DNA from: an uncultured Maribacter sp.
GTDB taxonomy: Bacteria > Bacteroidota > Bacteroidia > Flavobacteriales > Flavobacteriaceae
Length of the DNA: 64,000 nucleotides
Direction: 5' to 3'
Assembly: GCA_947504045.1 (NCBI GenBank)
Contig: CANNFY010000002.1
Span: 62,001 to 126,000 of the forward strand
Shown here piece after piece: positions 47,126-56,053 of the stretch. The position numbers were made by a program, and so were the translations under genes. Under the pieces are notes generated by a model. It had not been told where the DNA came from, did not search any database, and saw nothing but the letters and a program-made list of their open reading frames with translations. The number at the start of each line of letters is the position of its first letter. Positions within the stretch are counted from its first letter, which is position 1.

Positions 47126-47884
47126 ATGATAAATAAAACAATAGGAATAGTTGGAGGTGTAGGAAGCTATGCTGGTATAGACTTAATAAAAAAAGTATAT
47201 GATCTTACTGAGGCAAAATCGGATCAAGAGCATTTGCCAGTTTCTATGCTATCTGTTCCGCATAAAATTATAGATCGTACTAAATACCTTTTAGGAGAAA
47301 CCAATATTAATCCTGGTATTGCTATATCTGAAATTATTGCAACATTAATAGCTAGTGGTTCTAGTGTTATTGGCATTCCTTGTAATACAGCACATGCAAG
47401 ACCTATTTTAAGTTTAATAGAAAAAAGTATTCCAGAATCTTGTGTGTTAGTTAATTTAATTGAAGAGGTAGGCTTGCATATTGCTACGAAGCATCCAAAA
47501 ATTACGAAAGTAGGTGTGTTAGGAACAACAGGTACTATTTTGGCTAAAGTATATCCAGAGGTTTTATCTAAATATAATATAGAAGTAATACAACCATCAG
47601 AAGACATACAGAATTTATTTGTTCATCCTTCTATTTATGATGTTAATTATGGTATTAAAGCATTTTCTAATCCAGTTAATGAAAAAGCTAAAGATAATTT
47701 AAGTATGGCTGCCACATATTTATCTAGAAAAGGAGCAGAGGCCATAATTTTAGGCTGCACAGAAATTCCACTTGCTATACAGTATGAAAAAATTGAAGAT
47801 AGCTTAATTATAGATGCTACTACTGTTTTAGCAAGCGCCTTAATTAGAGAGTCTAAAAAAATGAATTTATCAAGTTTAAATTAA
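47126..47884 (+). CDS. Aspartate/glutamate racemase family protein
   Basis: A PLP-independent racemase of about 252 residues. I choose the ATG at 47126 (MINKTIGIVGG) over an upstream in-frame TTG at 47108. The two catalytic cysteines are Cys86 in IPCNTAH and about Cys211 in LGCTEIPL, which define the Asp/Glu racemase family. The loop GGVGSYAG near the start is typical. The substrate, Asp, Glu or a related acid such as hydantoin, cannot be told. It stands alone, 114 bases after the DsbA-like gene. Confidence 0.92.
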   Translation: MINKTIGIVGGVGSYAGIDLIKKVYDLTEAKSDQEHLPVSMLSVPHKIIDRTKYLLGETNINPGIAISEIIATLIASGSSVIGIPCNTAHARPILSLIEKSIPESCVLVNLIEEVGLHIATKHPKITKVGVLGTTGTILAKVYPEVLSKYNIEVIQPSEDIQNLFVHPSIYDVNYGIKAFSNPVNEKAKDNLSMAATYLSRKGAEAIILGCTEIPLAIQYEKIEDSLIIDATTVLASALIRESKKMNLSSLN

Positions 47885-47935
47885 AAATTATATAAAAGTT
47901 ATAACTTTCTCGTTAGTATACTTTAAACTTAATAA

Positions 47936-48499
47936 ATGAAAAAAATACTATTTCTACTCGGCCTAATTTTTTGTTCTTGTGTTTCTGATGATACTGTAGA
48001 TGTTTCTAAATATCCTATTGTAACTACAATAAAAGAAATTTCTGATATTTATGAAGTTGATTTAGATCTAAGTGGAAAAAGCGAAAAATGTAGTATAAAT
48101 ACGTATTTTGATGGCTCTGTAGAATTAGAATATACGTACGATTTAATTGAAACAGATATATATAGTCCTTTATATTATTCTATTGTTATTTCTAAAGAAC
48201 GTAATGTTGCTGAGGCAAAAAAAGCCTATCAATTAACAAATGGTGCGTATAGTCTTGTAACTAGTTCTTTTGGACAAGGAACAAAAGAAATTAAAGATAT
48301 AAATTTGCCCGGAGACGATAGTTTTTATGCTATTAGAACATATGACGGAGAACCTAATGGAGTGTTATTAACAATTAGAGATGGTAAATATATTTACAAC
48401 CTTATAACCTCTGGTATTTATACCGAAGACCATAGTTTAATAGAAGAAGTTATTCTTCCTGAAATAGAAAATTTAAAAATGTTTACTGTTGTAGAATAA
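47936..48499 (+). CDS. Lipoprotein of unknown function
   Basis: A 187-residue protein with a leader ending in LIFCSC, giving a lipobox, and VSDDT after it, which resembles the acidic surface-export signal of Bacteroidota lipoproteins. The rest is a mixed alpha/beta soluble domain with no recognised motif. It is 52 bases after the racemase gene and 17 bases before the AlkD-like gene, suggesting co-transcription with the latter. Confidence 0.7.
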   Translation: MKKILFLLGLIFCSCVSDDTVDVSKYPIVTTIKEISDIYEVDLDLSGKSEKCSINTYFDGSVELEYTYDLIETDIYSPLYYSIVISKERNVAEAKKAYQLTNGAYSLVTSSFGQGTKEIKDINLPGDDSFYAIRTYDGEPNGVLLTIRDGKYIYNLITSGIYTEDHSLIEEVILPEIENLKMFTVVE

Positions 48500-48516
48500 G
48501 TTTATATTTTATACTT

Positions 48517-49197
48517 ATGACTATAGATGATCAAGAGTTTGTAAAAAATTTAGAACTCGTATTTGAAGCTAACAAAAATTTAATTATTGCCCAACAGCAA
48601 AAACAATATATGCGTAATAAGTTTGCTTATTATGGCATAAAAACTCCTGTAAGACGAGAAATTCAAAAACCTTTTTTAATAACTTCTTATCTTCCTAAAA
48701 AAGAAGTTCTTCCTGCTCTAATACATATTTTATGGAATAAGCCGCAAAGAGAATACCAGCATTTTGGACAAGAACTTGTGTATAAATACTTAAAAGAACA
48801 AAAGAAAGAGGATATTGTTCTTTTTGAATTTATGATTACTAATAAATCTTGGTGGGATACTGTAGATTTTATTGCTGTAAAACTACTTGGAGCGTACTTT
48901 AAAAAATTTCCAGAACTAAGAGAGGTTTATACAAAAAAATGGTTGCAGTCTACTAATATATGGTTAAAACGTAGTGCAGTTTTATTTCAATTAAAATATA
49001 AAAAAGAGTTAGATACACTGTTGTTAGAAAAAGTAATAAAAAGTTTGTTAGGATCTAAAGAGTTTTTTATTAATAAGGCCATAGGTTGGGTTTTAAGAGA
49101 ATACAGTAGAACAAACCCTAAATGGGTTTTAGACTTTGTAGAAAATACAAGTTTAGAACCTTTAAGTAGGAGAGAGGCAATAAAACTGCTGAAATAA
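48517..49197 (+). CDS. AlkD-like DNA alkylation repair protein
   Basis: A 226-residue all-helical HEAT-like repeat protein. The catalytic area is recognisable: NKSWWDTVDFIA holds the Trp and Asp of the AlkD active site, and NIWLKRSAVLFQL supplies the Arg. INKAIGWVLREYSRTNP is a further family block. AlkD removes bulky or cationic alkylated bases. It probably shares a transcript with the lipoprotein gene at 47936 and ends at a hairpin shared with the convergent terC gene. Confidence 0.92.
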   Translation: MTIDDQEFVKNLELVFEANKNLIIAQQQKQYMRNKFAYYGIKTPVRREIQKPFLITSYLPKKEVLPALIHILWNKPQREYQHFGQELVYKYLKEQKKEDIVLFEFMITNKSWWDTVDFIAVKLLGAYFKKFPELREVYTKKWLQSTNIWLKRSAVLFQLKYKKELDTLLLEKVIKSLLGSKEFFINKAIGWVLREYSRTNPKWVLDFVENTSLEPLSRREAIKLLK

Positions 49198-49233
49198 AAA
49201 ACGCCCTTATTTAGTATAAAATAAAGGCGTTTT
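49197..49233. terminator. Terminator shared by alkD-like and terC genes
   Basis: Arms AAAACGCC(C)TTATTT and AAATAAAGGCGTTTT with one mismatch and a six-base loop, at the junction of two convergent genes. Confidence 0.75.
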
Positions 49234-49252
49234 AAACGTTCCAATTTAAAAA

Positions 49253-50065
49253 TTACTCTTCAGTATTTTGTGGTATACTTTTCTTGTTTTTCTTCATTCT
49301 TAAATCAAAAAACTCTACCATTAAAGAAAAGGCAATTGTAAAATATAAATATCCTTTAGGTATAGTACCTACTTCATTTCCAAAAACTACTAAATGTGCT
49401 AAATGTGCAGCTTCTGCAATAAGCATAAATCCAATTAGTATTAAGAAAGATAAACCAAGTATTTGTATAGAAGGATGACGGTTTACAAACTCACCAACAG
49501 GGTTTGCAAATAGCATCATTATAATTACAGAAACAACAACAGCAACAATCATTAAAATTAAGGCATCGTTAGGGTTCGGAGATATTCCGTTTGTCATACC
49601 TATTGCCGTTAAAATAGAATCAAAAGAGAAAACAATATTAATAACGGTTATTTGTACAATAGCATTACTTAATGTTTTAGAACGAGCATTAGTAACCTCA
49701 CGCTCATCATGCCCTTTATCTTCTACTTTCTCATGTATCTCTTTTGTACTTTTATATAATAAGAAAAGACCACCTGCAAATAAAATAATTGCTTGTCCGC
49801 TAATACCACCAGAAATCCAGTCAGAATCTATTACCCAAAAAGGCTTTTTCATACTGGTTAGTAATGATATGCCAAAAAGCAAAACAATACGCATAGCCAT
49901 AGCTAAAATTAAACCTATGTTAGTTGCTTTTTTTCTTTGCGAAGGCTCTAGTTTACCAGCAGCAATAGATATAAAAATAATATTATCTATACCTAAAACA
50001 ATTTCTAAAAAAGTTAAGGTTAAAAGGGCTATCCAAGCATCTGGATTAGAAAAAATTTCAAACAT
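49253..50065 (-). CDS. TerC family integral membrane protein
   Basis: A 270-residue protein with about seven hydrophobic helices. The signature LTFLEIVLGIDNIIFISI and FSFDSILTAIG both contain the conserved Asp of TerC/Alx proteins, which are thought to bind and export metal ions such as manganese. The C-terminus is basic. It starts two bases after the stop of the small lipoprotein gene at 50068, so the pair is translationally close. Confidence 0.92.
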   Translation of the reverse strand: MFEIFSNPDAWIALLTLTFLEIVLGIDNIIFISIAAGKLEPSQRKKATNIGLILAMAMRIVLLFGISLLTSMKKPFWVIDSDWISGGISGQAIILFAGGLFLLYKSTKEIHEKVEDKGHDEREVTNARSKTLSNAIVQITVINIVFSFDSILTAIGMTNGISPNPNDALILMIVAVVVSVIIMMLFANPVGEFVNRHPSIQILGLSFLILIGFMLIAEAAHLAHLVVFGNEVGTIPKGYLYFTIAFSLMVEFFDLRMKKNKKSIPQNTEE

Positions 50066-50067
50066 GA

Positions 50068-50445
50068 TTATTTAATTTTGGTTGCAGTTCCTATTCTTAC
50101 TAGTTGTTTTTTATTACTATCGGTTACAGCATTCTTATATTCAAAAGTATACGAATCATTTGTAGTACTCAATATTTTGTAATGTATGGCAATATTACTA
50201 TTTAAATCTTTTAAAACAAATTCGCAATTGTTTATCCAGCGTACAGACGCACTATCAATTTTATTATCATAATAATCTACACTAAAATTAGTATCTCGTA
50301 TAAATTTTCCAGTTTTTGTAGTACCGTTTATTTCGTACTCAAAAGTAAATTCACCTGTTTTATAATCCGAACAATTACGTTCTGGTTGGTAACAAGAAAT
50401 AAAAAGTATTAGAGGAATAAAGGCTATGCTTATTTTTTTTATCAT
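50068..50445 (-). CDS. Small lipoprotein of unknown function
   Basis: A 125-residue protein with a leader ending in LFISC. The mature domain is beta-rich, with a Tyr-rich N-terminal part and a basic C-terminus (RIGTATKIK). I do not recognise a family. Two bases separate it from the TerC-family gene downstream, so they are co-transcribed; whether it takes part in metal handling is unknown. Confidence 0.7.
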   Translation of the reverse strand: MIKKISIAFIPLILFISCYQPERNCSDYKTGEFTFEYEINGTTKTGKFIRDTNFSVDYYDNKIDSASVRWINNCEFVLKDLNSNIAIHYKILSTTNDSYTFEYKNAVTDSNKKQLVRIGTATKIK

Positions 50446-50582
50446 AAATACAAAGAAAACAAAATAGTTAGTAAATCTTACATATATGTGTGTATAAAAT
50501 ATTTTAATAAATGTTTTGTTTAGAGGTGGGTTTTATAATTTATATAGGTTGTATTTTTACACATAATTAATAAGAACACAAG

Positions 50583-51701
50583 ATGTTGTCATCCAAAGAA
50601 TATAATAGTATAAAAGAAAAGTCTGTAATAGGACGTTATGTGGTTAATGAACAAATAATTTCTGTTATAGAAAATTTGCCTTCAGAGTTTAACGTAAATT
50701 ATATTGGAGATTCTGTAGAAAAAAGAAAAATTTACAGTGTAACAGTTGGTACAGGCCCTAGAAAAGTTTTAATGTGGTCTCAAATGCATGGTAATGAGTC
50801 TACCACAACAAAAGCGGTTTTAGATTTGTTTAATTATTTAAAAGAAGATAGTGCAACGGCGCATAAAATTAAACAAACTTGTACGTTGCATATTATACCA
50901 ATGCTTAGCCCTGATGGTGCTAATGCATATACAAGAGTAAATGCAAATAAAATAGATTTAAATAGAGATGCTCAAAACCAAACACAACCAGAAAGTAAGG
51001 TTTTAATGGCAGAGTACCATAAGTTTAAACCTAACTATTGTTTTAATCTACATGATCAGCGTACAATATTTAATGTAGGTAAAACAAATAAGCCAGCAAC
51101 AGTTTCTTTTTTAGCTCCTGCGCATGACCCTGAAAGAAGCATTTCTAAAACAAGGGGAATAAGTATGCAGTTAATTGTAGCTATGAATAGTGAGTTGCAA
51201 AAGAATATTCCAGGGCAAGTTGGGCGTTATGATGATGGATTTAATGCCAATTGTGTAGGCGATACTTTTCAAATGCTACATATTCCAACTATTCTTTTTG
51301 AGTCTGGACATTATCCTGAAGATTATGATAGAGAGGAAACACGAAAACTTATTTTTACATCTATACTAAAAGCAGTACATACTATTAGTACCGATACTAT
51401 TAATAATTATAAGCAAGAAGATTATAACACTATACCAGAAAATGGAAAGCTATTTTTTGATGTTTTAGTGAAAAATGCAGATGTGCTAAATTTAGGATTA
51501 AAACCTAAAACAGATATTGGTATTTTATATAAAGAGACTTTAGTAGATGGAAATATTGAGTTTTTACCCCAAATAGAACAGGTTGGAGAGCTTTCTAATA
51601 GCTATTTTGGGCATAAAACCTATAACTGCTTAAATGAAGAAGAGTTACTTAACTTAAAAACCCAACCTTTTATAGATCTTTTAAGTGGCGAAATTACATA
51701 A
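50583..51701 (+). CDS. M14-family zinc carboxypeptidase
   Basis: A 372-residue metallopeptidase. The zinc ligands are in SQMHGNESTTT (HxxE) and NLHDQRTIFN (His), and the substrate-binding DLNRDAQ is also present. No signal peptide is evident, so it appears cytoplasmic. Catalytic Glu is probably in the C-terminal part, e.g. LFESGHYPEDYD, which also has a His. Family members remove C-terminal residues or act on cell-wall peptides. The Lrp gene follows after 105 bases. Confidence 0.9.
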   Translation: MLSSKEYNSIKEKSVIGRYVVNEQIISVIENLPSEFNVNYIGDSVEKRKIYSVTVGTGPRKVLMWSQMHGNESTTTKAVLDLFNYLKEDSATAHKIKQTCTLHIIPMLSPDGANAYTRVNANKIDLNRDAQNQTQPESKVLMAEYHKFKPNYCFNLHDQRTIFNVGKTNKPATVSFLAPAHDPERSISKTRGISMQLIVAMNSELQKNIPGQVGRYDDGFNANCVGDTFQMLHIPTILFESGHYPEDYDREETRKLIFTSILKAVHTISTDTINNYKQEDYNTIPENGKLFFDVLVKNADVLNLGLKPKTDIGILYKETLVDGNIEFLPQIEQVGELSNSYFGHKTYNCLNEEELLNLKTQPFIDLLSGEIT

Positions 51702-51806
51702 AACGACATATAATTACGAAAACGTTACATTTTTGTTATAAAATCACAACTTTCGTTGAATTTACTGTCATAATTTATTATTTTCGCATTTAAACTAATT
51801 AAAACT

Positions 51807-52286
51807 ATGAGCAAAGTAAAGTTAGATGAGATTGATCATCAGATTCTAGATATGTTAATTGATAATACTAGAACACCATTTACAGATATTGCAAAAAAGC
51901 TATTAATATCTGCAGGTACTGTACACGTTAGAGTAAAAAAAATGGAAGAAGCAGGAATAGTAAAAGGTTCTTCTTTAACCCTAGATTATGTTAAATTAGG
52001 ATATTCTTTTATAGCATACGTAGGAGTCTATTTAGAAAAAACGCATCAAACAAAATTTGTTTTAGAGCGTTTAAATGAAATTCCTAACGTAACAGTTGCT
52101 CATATTACAACAGGAAAATTTAATATTTTCTGTAAAATTAGAGCAAAAGACACCACGCATGCTAAAAACATTATCTTTAAGATTGATGATATTGAAGGTA
52201 TTAGTAGAACAGAAACAATGATATCTTTAGAAGAAAGCATTAATGATAAAAAACGATTAATGCATACAATTTTTAACGAATTGTAA
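51807..52286 (+). CDS. Lrp/AsnC-family transcriptional regulator
   Basis: A 159-residue regulator. The N-terminal winged helix (residues 4-62) includes DEIDHQILDMLIDNTRTPFTDIAKKLL and a recognition helix in SAGTVHVRVKKMEEAGIV. The C-terminal RAM/AsnC ligand-binding domain (about 70-150) contains GVYLEKTHQTKFVLERL and TGKFNIFCKI. Such proteins sense amino acids and control their metabolism; targets in this window could include the alanine or proline dehydrogenase genes a few kilobases away, but no site was found. Ends at a clear terminator. Confidence 0.93.
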   Translation: MSKVKLDEIDHQILDMLIDNTRTPFTDIAKKLLISAGTVHVRVKKMEEAGIVKGSSLTLDYVKLGYSFIAYVGVYLEKTHQTKFVLERLNEIPNVTVAHITTGKFNIFCKIRAKDTTHAKNIIFKIDDIEGISRTETMISLEESINDKKRLMHTIFNEL

Positions 52287-52309
52287 TAAAATAAATTAAT
52301 ATATTTATT

Positions 52310-52348
52310 ACCCTAATCAAAAGTATTTTTGGTTAGGGTTTTTTATTT
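52310..52348 (+). terminator. Terminator of the Lrp/AsnC gene
   Basis: Arms ACCCTAATCAAAA and TTTTTGGTTAGGGT (with a G-T pair) around a short loop, then a long T run. It ends 12 bases before the DinB-family gene. Confidence 0.85.
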
Positions 52349-52359
52349 TAAATAATAGT

Positions 52360-52878
52360 ATGAATAAATCAGAAATTGCAGCATCAGAATATAAGGAGTT
52401 TTATAGTACATATTTAAATGCTTTAGGAGAAAATGTAGAACTTATTTCGGAATTAACTAAAGGTAAAAAGGACTTTACAGATTTAGTTGAAAATTTAAGT
52501 TCAGATAAATTTATTTATGCTTATGGTAAAGATAAATGGACGGTTGCTGAAGTTTTGTTACATATAATAGATACCGAAAGAATTTTTCAATACAGAGCTT
52601 TACGTTTTTGTAGAAAAGATAAAACTGCTTTACCAGGTTTTAATGAAGATGAGTATATAAAAGCAGTAAATATTGGAGCAAGAACAAAAGAAAGTTTAGT
52701 TGAAGAGTTTCTTGCAGTTAGAGAAGCTACAAATATATTTTTTAAAAATGTTACAAAAGAAGAACTACTATATACCGGCATTGCCAGTAATATACAATGG
52801 AGCGTTGGTGGTTTAGGTTTTGTTGCTTGTGGCCATTTAAAACACCATTTAAATATTATAAAAGAAAGGTATTTATAA
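52360..52878 (+). CDS. DinB-family protein
   Basis: A 172-residue four-helix bundle protein of the DinB/YfiT type. Putative metal-binding His residues are in AEVLLHIIDTERIFQYR, and CGHLKHHLNII near the C-terminus, the usual positions in the family. Members act as metal-dependent thiol transferases, in some Gram-positives with bacillithiol; since this organism has bshB1, a bacillithiol S-transferase role is possible (inference). Converges on the small gene at 52881 with a two-base gap. Confidence 0.88.
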   Translation: MNKSEIAASEYKEFYSTYLNALGENVELISELTKGKKDFTDLVENLSSDKFIYAYGKDKWTVAEVLLHIIDTERIFQYRALRFCRKDKTALPGFNEDEYIKAVNIGARTKESLVEEFLAVREATNIFFKNVTKEELLYTGIASNIQWSVGGLGFVACGHLKHHLNIIKERYL

Positions 52879-52880
52879 TA

Positions 52881-53207
52881 TTACTCGCTTTCTTCATTTG
52901 CAGACTCAGAATCTAACTCTAATTGAATTTTTTTAGAATCTATTTCTTCAAGAGCACTGCTAGCTTTAGAGTCTAATTCTTTTTCTAGATTACCATCAAA
53001 ATCGGCAATAAATTTAGCTAAACTTTTGCTGATTTTTACTAGATATATAGTGTCTTTAGTTTTTAATTCTACTGTTTCTACAATTTCACCTTTTAGGTTT
53101 TTAAAAACTATAATATCCTCATCTCCATATCCGTACGGATAACTTTCTATTAAAAGTGATGTTAATTTGTGGTCTAATTTTTTGTAATCTACAAGTTTGC
53201 GTAACAT
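52881..53207 (-). CDS. Small protein of unknown function downstream of aroB
   Basis: A 108-residue acidic protein with no signal or membrane segment. The first half looks alpha/beta with the segment YGYGDEDIIVFKNLKGEIVETVEL, and the last 40 residues are Glu/Ser-rich. No family recognised. It follows aroB after 99 bases on the same strand. Confidence 0.65.
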   Translation of the reverse strand: MLRKLVDYKKLDHKLTSLLIESYPYGYGDEDIIVFKNLKGEIVETVELKTKDTIYLVKISKSLAKFIADFDGNLEKELDSKASSALEEIDSKKIQLELDSESANEESE

Positions 53208-53306
53208 AATTATTATAGGTTTGGTTATTATACTACCAATCTAAATAATTAATGTATTGCTTTTTTTAAAGTGTTGTAAAAAGAGCTTTTTTAGTGTGTG
53301 AATCTC

Positions 53307-54368
53307 TTATTCTTTGTAGTAAGAAAAAGCATCATAAAATAATTTCTCTTCAATCTTAATATCATAAACAGCTTCACCAATTTGTTTTAATAAAACAAAG
53401 TTTACATTGCCATGTGAATTTTTCTTGTCAAAAATTAAAAGTTTTAAAATACTTTCAATCGCCTTATCTGTAAATTCTATTTTTTCATACCTTTTTAAGA
53501 AAGTATCTTTAATATCTTCCATTTCATTTTTAGGAAGCCCCGTAAGTATGTAAGAAAGGTATCCTTCTAAAATCATTCCTATTGCAATTGCTTCGCCATG
53601 CAAAAGTGTTGGTAAATCTTCACTTTCTAAATAATGCGACTCTATTGCATGCCCTAAGGTATGTCCGAAATTTAATATTTTACGCAAATTTTGTTCTGTA
53701 GGGTCTATTGTTACAACATCATTCTTAATAATTACAGAATCGTGTATATGCGCTTCCATTTCTTTAAAAGAAGCTACTTTCTTTAGTTCTTCCCAATAGT
53801 TTTTGTCTTTAATAAGTCCGTGTTTAAGCATTTCTGCAAAGCCACTTTGTATTTGTCTATCATTTAAGGTTTGCAAAAAATCAGGAATTATAAGTACCAT
53901 TTGTGGCTGATTAATAACCCCAATTTGGTTTTTTAAAGGTCCTAAATCTACTCCTGTTTTACCACCTACAGATGCATCTACCATAGAAAGTAAGGTAGTT
54001 GGTATATTTATAAAATTAATTCCTCTTTTAAATGTAGAAGCAACAAAACCTCCTAAATCTGTAAGTACACCACCACCTAAATTTAAAAGCAAACTTTTGC
54101 GGTCTCCGCCAAGTTCAGAAAGAGCGCTCCAAACCCCTGTGCAAGTTTCTATATTTTTATTTTCTTCGCCAGATTCTATTTCTATAATTTCAAAATTGTA
54201 ATCTCCTGTAATTTGCGACATAAAAGCAGGCAAGCAATACTCATGTGTATTTTCGTCTACCATAATAAATATGGTAGAGTATGTACTTTCTGCTAAATGT
54301 TTATTAAGAGCATCAAAAGCATTAATATTAAAATGAATAGAATAAGATGTAGTGGTAATAGAGTTCAT
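53307..54368 (-). CDS. aroB: 3-dehydroquinate synthase
   Basis: A 353-residue NAD-dependent enzyme of the shikimate pathway, converting DAHP to 3-dehydroquinate. Diagnostic motifs are LLNLGGGVLTDLGGFVASTFKRG, PTTLLSMVDASVGGKTGVDLG and the zinc-binding RKILNFGHTLGHAIES and LLHGEAIAIGM. The length is typical. Its promoter -7 box may be at 54427-54434. The small gene at 52881 follows. Confidence 0.96.
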   Translation of the reverse strand: MNSITTTSYSIHFNINAFDALNKHLAESTYSTIFIMVDENTHEYCLPAFMSQITGDYNFEIIEIESGEENKNIETCTGVWSALSELGGDRKSLLLNLGGGVLTDLGGFVASTFKRGINFINIPTTLLSMVDASVGGKTGVDLGPLKNQIGVINQPQMVLIIPDFLQTLNDRQIQSGFAEMLKHGLIKDKNYWEELKKVASFKEMEAHIHDSVIIKNDVVTIDPTEQNLRKILNFGHTLGHAIESHYLESEDLPTLLHGEAIAIGMILEGYLSYILTGLPKNEMEDIKDTFLKRYEKIEFTDKAIESILKLLIFDKKNSHGNVNFVLLKQIGEAVYDIKIEEKLFYDAFSYYKE

Positions 54369-54426
54369 ATTTAAATTTAAGTTTTTCTCTAAAGTTTTTC
54401 AAAGAAAAATATTTTTTAATAGCCTA

Positions 54427-54434
54427 CAAAAATA
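54427..54434 (-). promoter_or_regulatory. Candidate -7 box for aroB
   Basis: Minus-strand TATTTTTG (TAnnTTTG), 58 bases before the aroB start. No -33 element found. Confidence 0.4.
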
Positions 54435-54472
54435 AAGCTTATTTTAAATGAAATGATTGAAAAAAGTGTTAT

Positions 54473-54480
54473 TATATTTG
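54473..54480 (+). promoter_or_regulatory. Candidate -7 box for the proline dehydrogenase gene
   Basis: TATATTTG lies 22 bases before the start codon. The nearest TTG upstream is too close to serve as a -33 box. Confidence 0.5.
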
Positions 54481-54502
54481 ATGTTGACTAATATTATACT
54501 AA

Positions 54503-55669
54503 ATGAAGCATATTTTTGAGAATACCGCAACTGCTTTTGCTTTAAAAACGGATTCGGAGTTAGAAAGAGCTTATTTTCTTTTTAAAATGATTGCAAATGA
54601 ACCCTTAGTAAAAATGGGTACATTAATGACAAATTTTGCAATTAAAGCCCATTTGCCAGTTGAAGGGTTAATAAGAGCTACTGTTTTTGATCATTTTTGT
54701 GGTGGGGTTAATGAGGAGGATTGCTTGCCTGTTGTAGATAAAATGTGGAAAAAAGGCGTGTGTTCTGTTTTAGATTATTCTGTAGAAGGAAAAGAAGAAG
54801 AATCTACTTTTGATGAGGCTTTAGAAAAAATATTAAAAATTTTAAATTTTGTAAAGGAGTTAGATTCTATACCTTTTGCTGTATTTAAACCCACTGGTTT
54901 TGGAAGGTTTGCTTTGTTTGAAAAAGTTTCTAGTAATCTAGAACTTACAGAAAAAGAAAAAATAGAGTGGGAGCGTGTTATTGCTAGATTTGATGCCGTT
55001 TGTAAAAAAGCATACGATATGGAAGTTGCTTTATTGATCGATGGTGAAGAAAGTTGGATGCAGAATGCGGCAGACCAATTAGTAGAAAATATGATGGCAA
55101 AATACAACAAAGAAAAAGCGGTTGTATTTAACACCTTACAAATGTACCGTTGGGATCGTATAGAGTATTTAAAAGGCTTGCATAAAAGGGCAAAAGAAAA
55201 AGGTTTTTTAGTAGGATTAAAAGTAGTGCGTGGTGCTTATTTAGAGAAGGAAAATACCAGAGCAAAAGAAAAAGGGTATACCTCACCAATTTGCGCAAGT
55301 AAAAAAGAAACCGATATTAATTTTGATGCTGCAGTTAGTTATATTCTAGATAATTTAGATGTAATTTCTATTTTTTGTGGTACACATAATGAGGCTAGTA
55401 GCTATGCATTATTAAAGCTTTTACAAGATAAAAAAATACAAAAATCGGACTCTAGAGTTTGGTTTGGTCAACTTTATGGAATGAGTGACCATATCTCTTT
55501 TAATTTAGCTGCTGAAGGATATAATGTGGCTAAGTATTTGCCTTTTGGCCCTGTAAGAGATGTTATGCCATATTTAATACGTAGGGCAGAAGAAAACACA
55601 TCTGTAGCTGGACAAACTACAAGAGAACTAACGTTGTTAAAAGAAGAAAGAAAAAGAAGAAAAATTTAA
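54503..55669 (+). CDS. putA: Proline dehydrogenase
   Basis: A 388-residue FAD enzyme that oxidises proline to pyrroline-5-carboxylate. The TIM-barrel motifs FKPTGFGRF, LKVVRGAYLEKEN, FCGTHNEAS, VWFGQLYGMSDHISF and KYLPFGPVRDVMPYLIRRAEEN are present. It is the monofunctional type, without the aldehyde dehydrogenase half seen in the long PutA of enterobacteria; that activity must be encoded elsewhere. It is divergent from aroB, and its stop codon overlaps that of the convergent gene by four bases. Confidence 0.93.
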   Translation: MKHIFENTATAFALKTDSELERAYFLFKMIANEPLVKMGTLMTNFAIKAHLPVEGLIRATVFDHFCGGVNEEDCLPVVDKMWKKGVCSVLDYSVEGKEEESTFDEALEKILKILNFVKELDSIPFAVFKPTGFGRFALFEKVSSNLELTEKEKIEWERVIARFDAVCKKAYDMEVALLIDGEESWMQNAADQLVENMMAKYNKEKAVVFNTLQMYRWDRIEYLKGLHKRAKEKGFLVGLKVVRGAYLEKENTRAKEKGYTSPICASKKETDINFDAAVSYILDNLDVISIFCGTHNEASSYALLKLLQDKKIQKSDSRVWFGQLYGMSDHISFNLAAEGYNVAKYLPFGPVRDVMPYLIRRAEENTSVAGQTTRELTLLKEERKRRKI

Positions 55670-56052
55670 TAGGTAAGTTTAGTTATTTGAGCCTTGTCTT
55701 TACAATTTTTAACGGTTAATACCGCTTGTTTTCCATTAATTTTATTTTCAATAAGATAGGTTTTGCATGGGTTAGATTTAGTATCGCTATTACTAAAATC
55801 AACGTCACCGTTTCTTAAAAAGTCTGATATATCTAGAGTGTCTAATTTTTTAGCTTCAAATAAGCTGCTAATTTCTTTAGAGTAATGTAATGGTTTAGAA
55901 CGTATATCTTTTAAGGTTCTGCAATTTGGCAAATAGCAAAACGATAAATCTGCACCAGTTTCATCTGATTTTTTCTTAAAAAAAAATGTTAAACATATAA
56001 TACCTAATGATAGGCCGAATACAAAATAACCTAAACGTTTTATAAAACCCAT
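55666..56052 (-). CDS. Small membrane-anchored protein, DUF4258-like
   Basis: A 128-residue protein with an N-terminal hydrophobic segment (about residues 8-25) and a small soluble domain. The part with NCRTLKDIRSKPLHYSKEI and NGKQAVLTVKNCKDKAQI resembles DUF4258-type proteins, from memory of similar flavobacterial genes. Its start codon is directly beside the ald stop (one base gap on the minus strand), so it is probably translated from the same transcript. Function unknown. Confidence 0.7.
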   Translation of the reverse strand: MGFIKRLGYFVFGLSLGIICLTFFFKKKSDETGADLSFCYLPNCRTLKDIRSKPLHYSKEISSLFEAKKLDTLDISDFLRNGDVDFSNSDTKSNPCKTYLIENKINGKQAVLTVKNCKDKAQITKLTY

Positions 56053-56053
56053 A

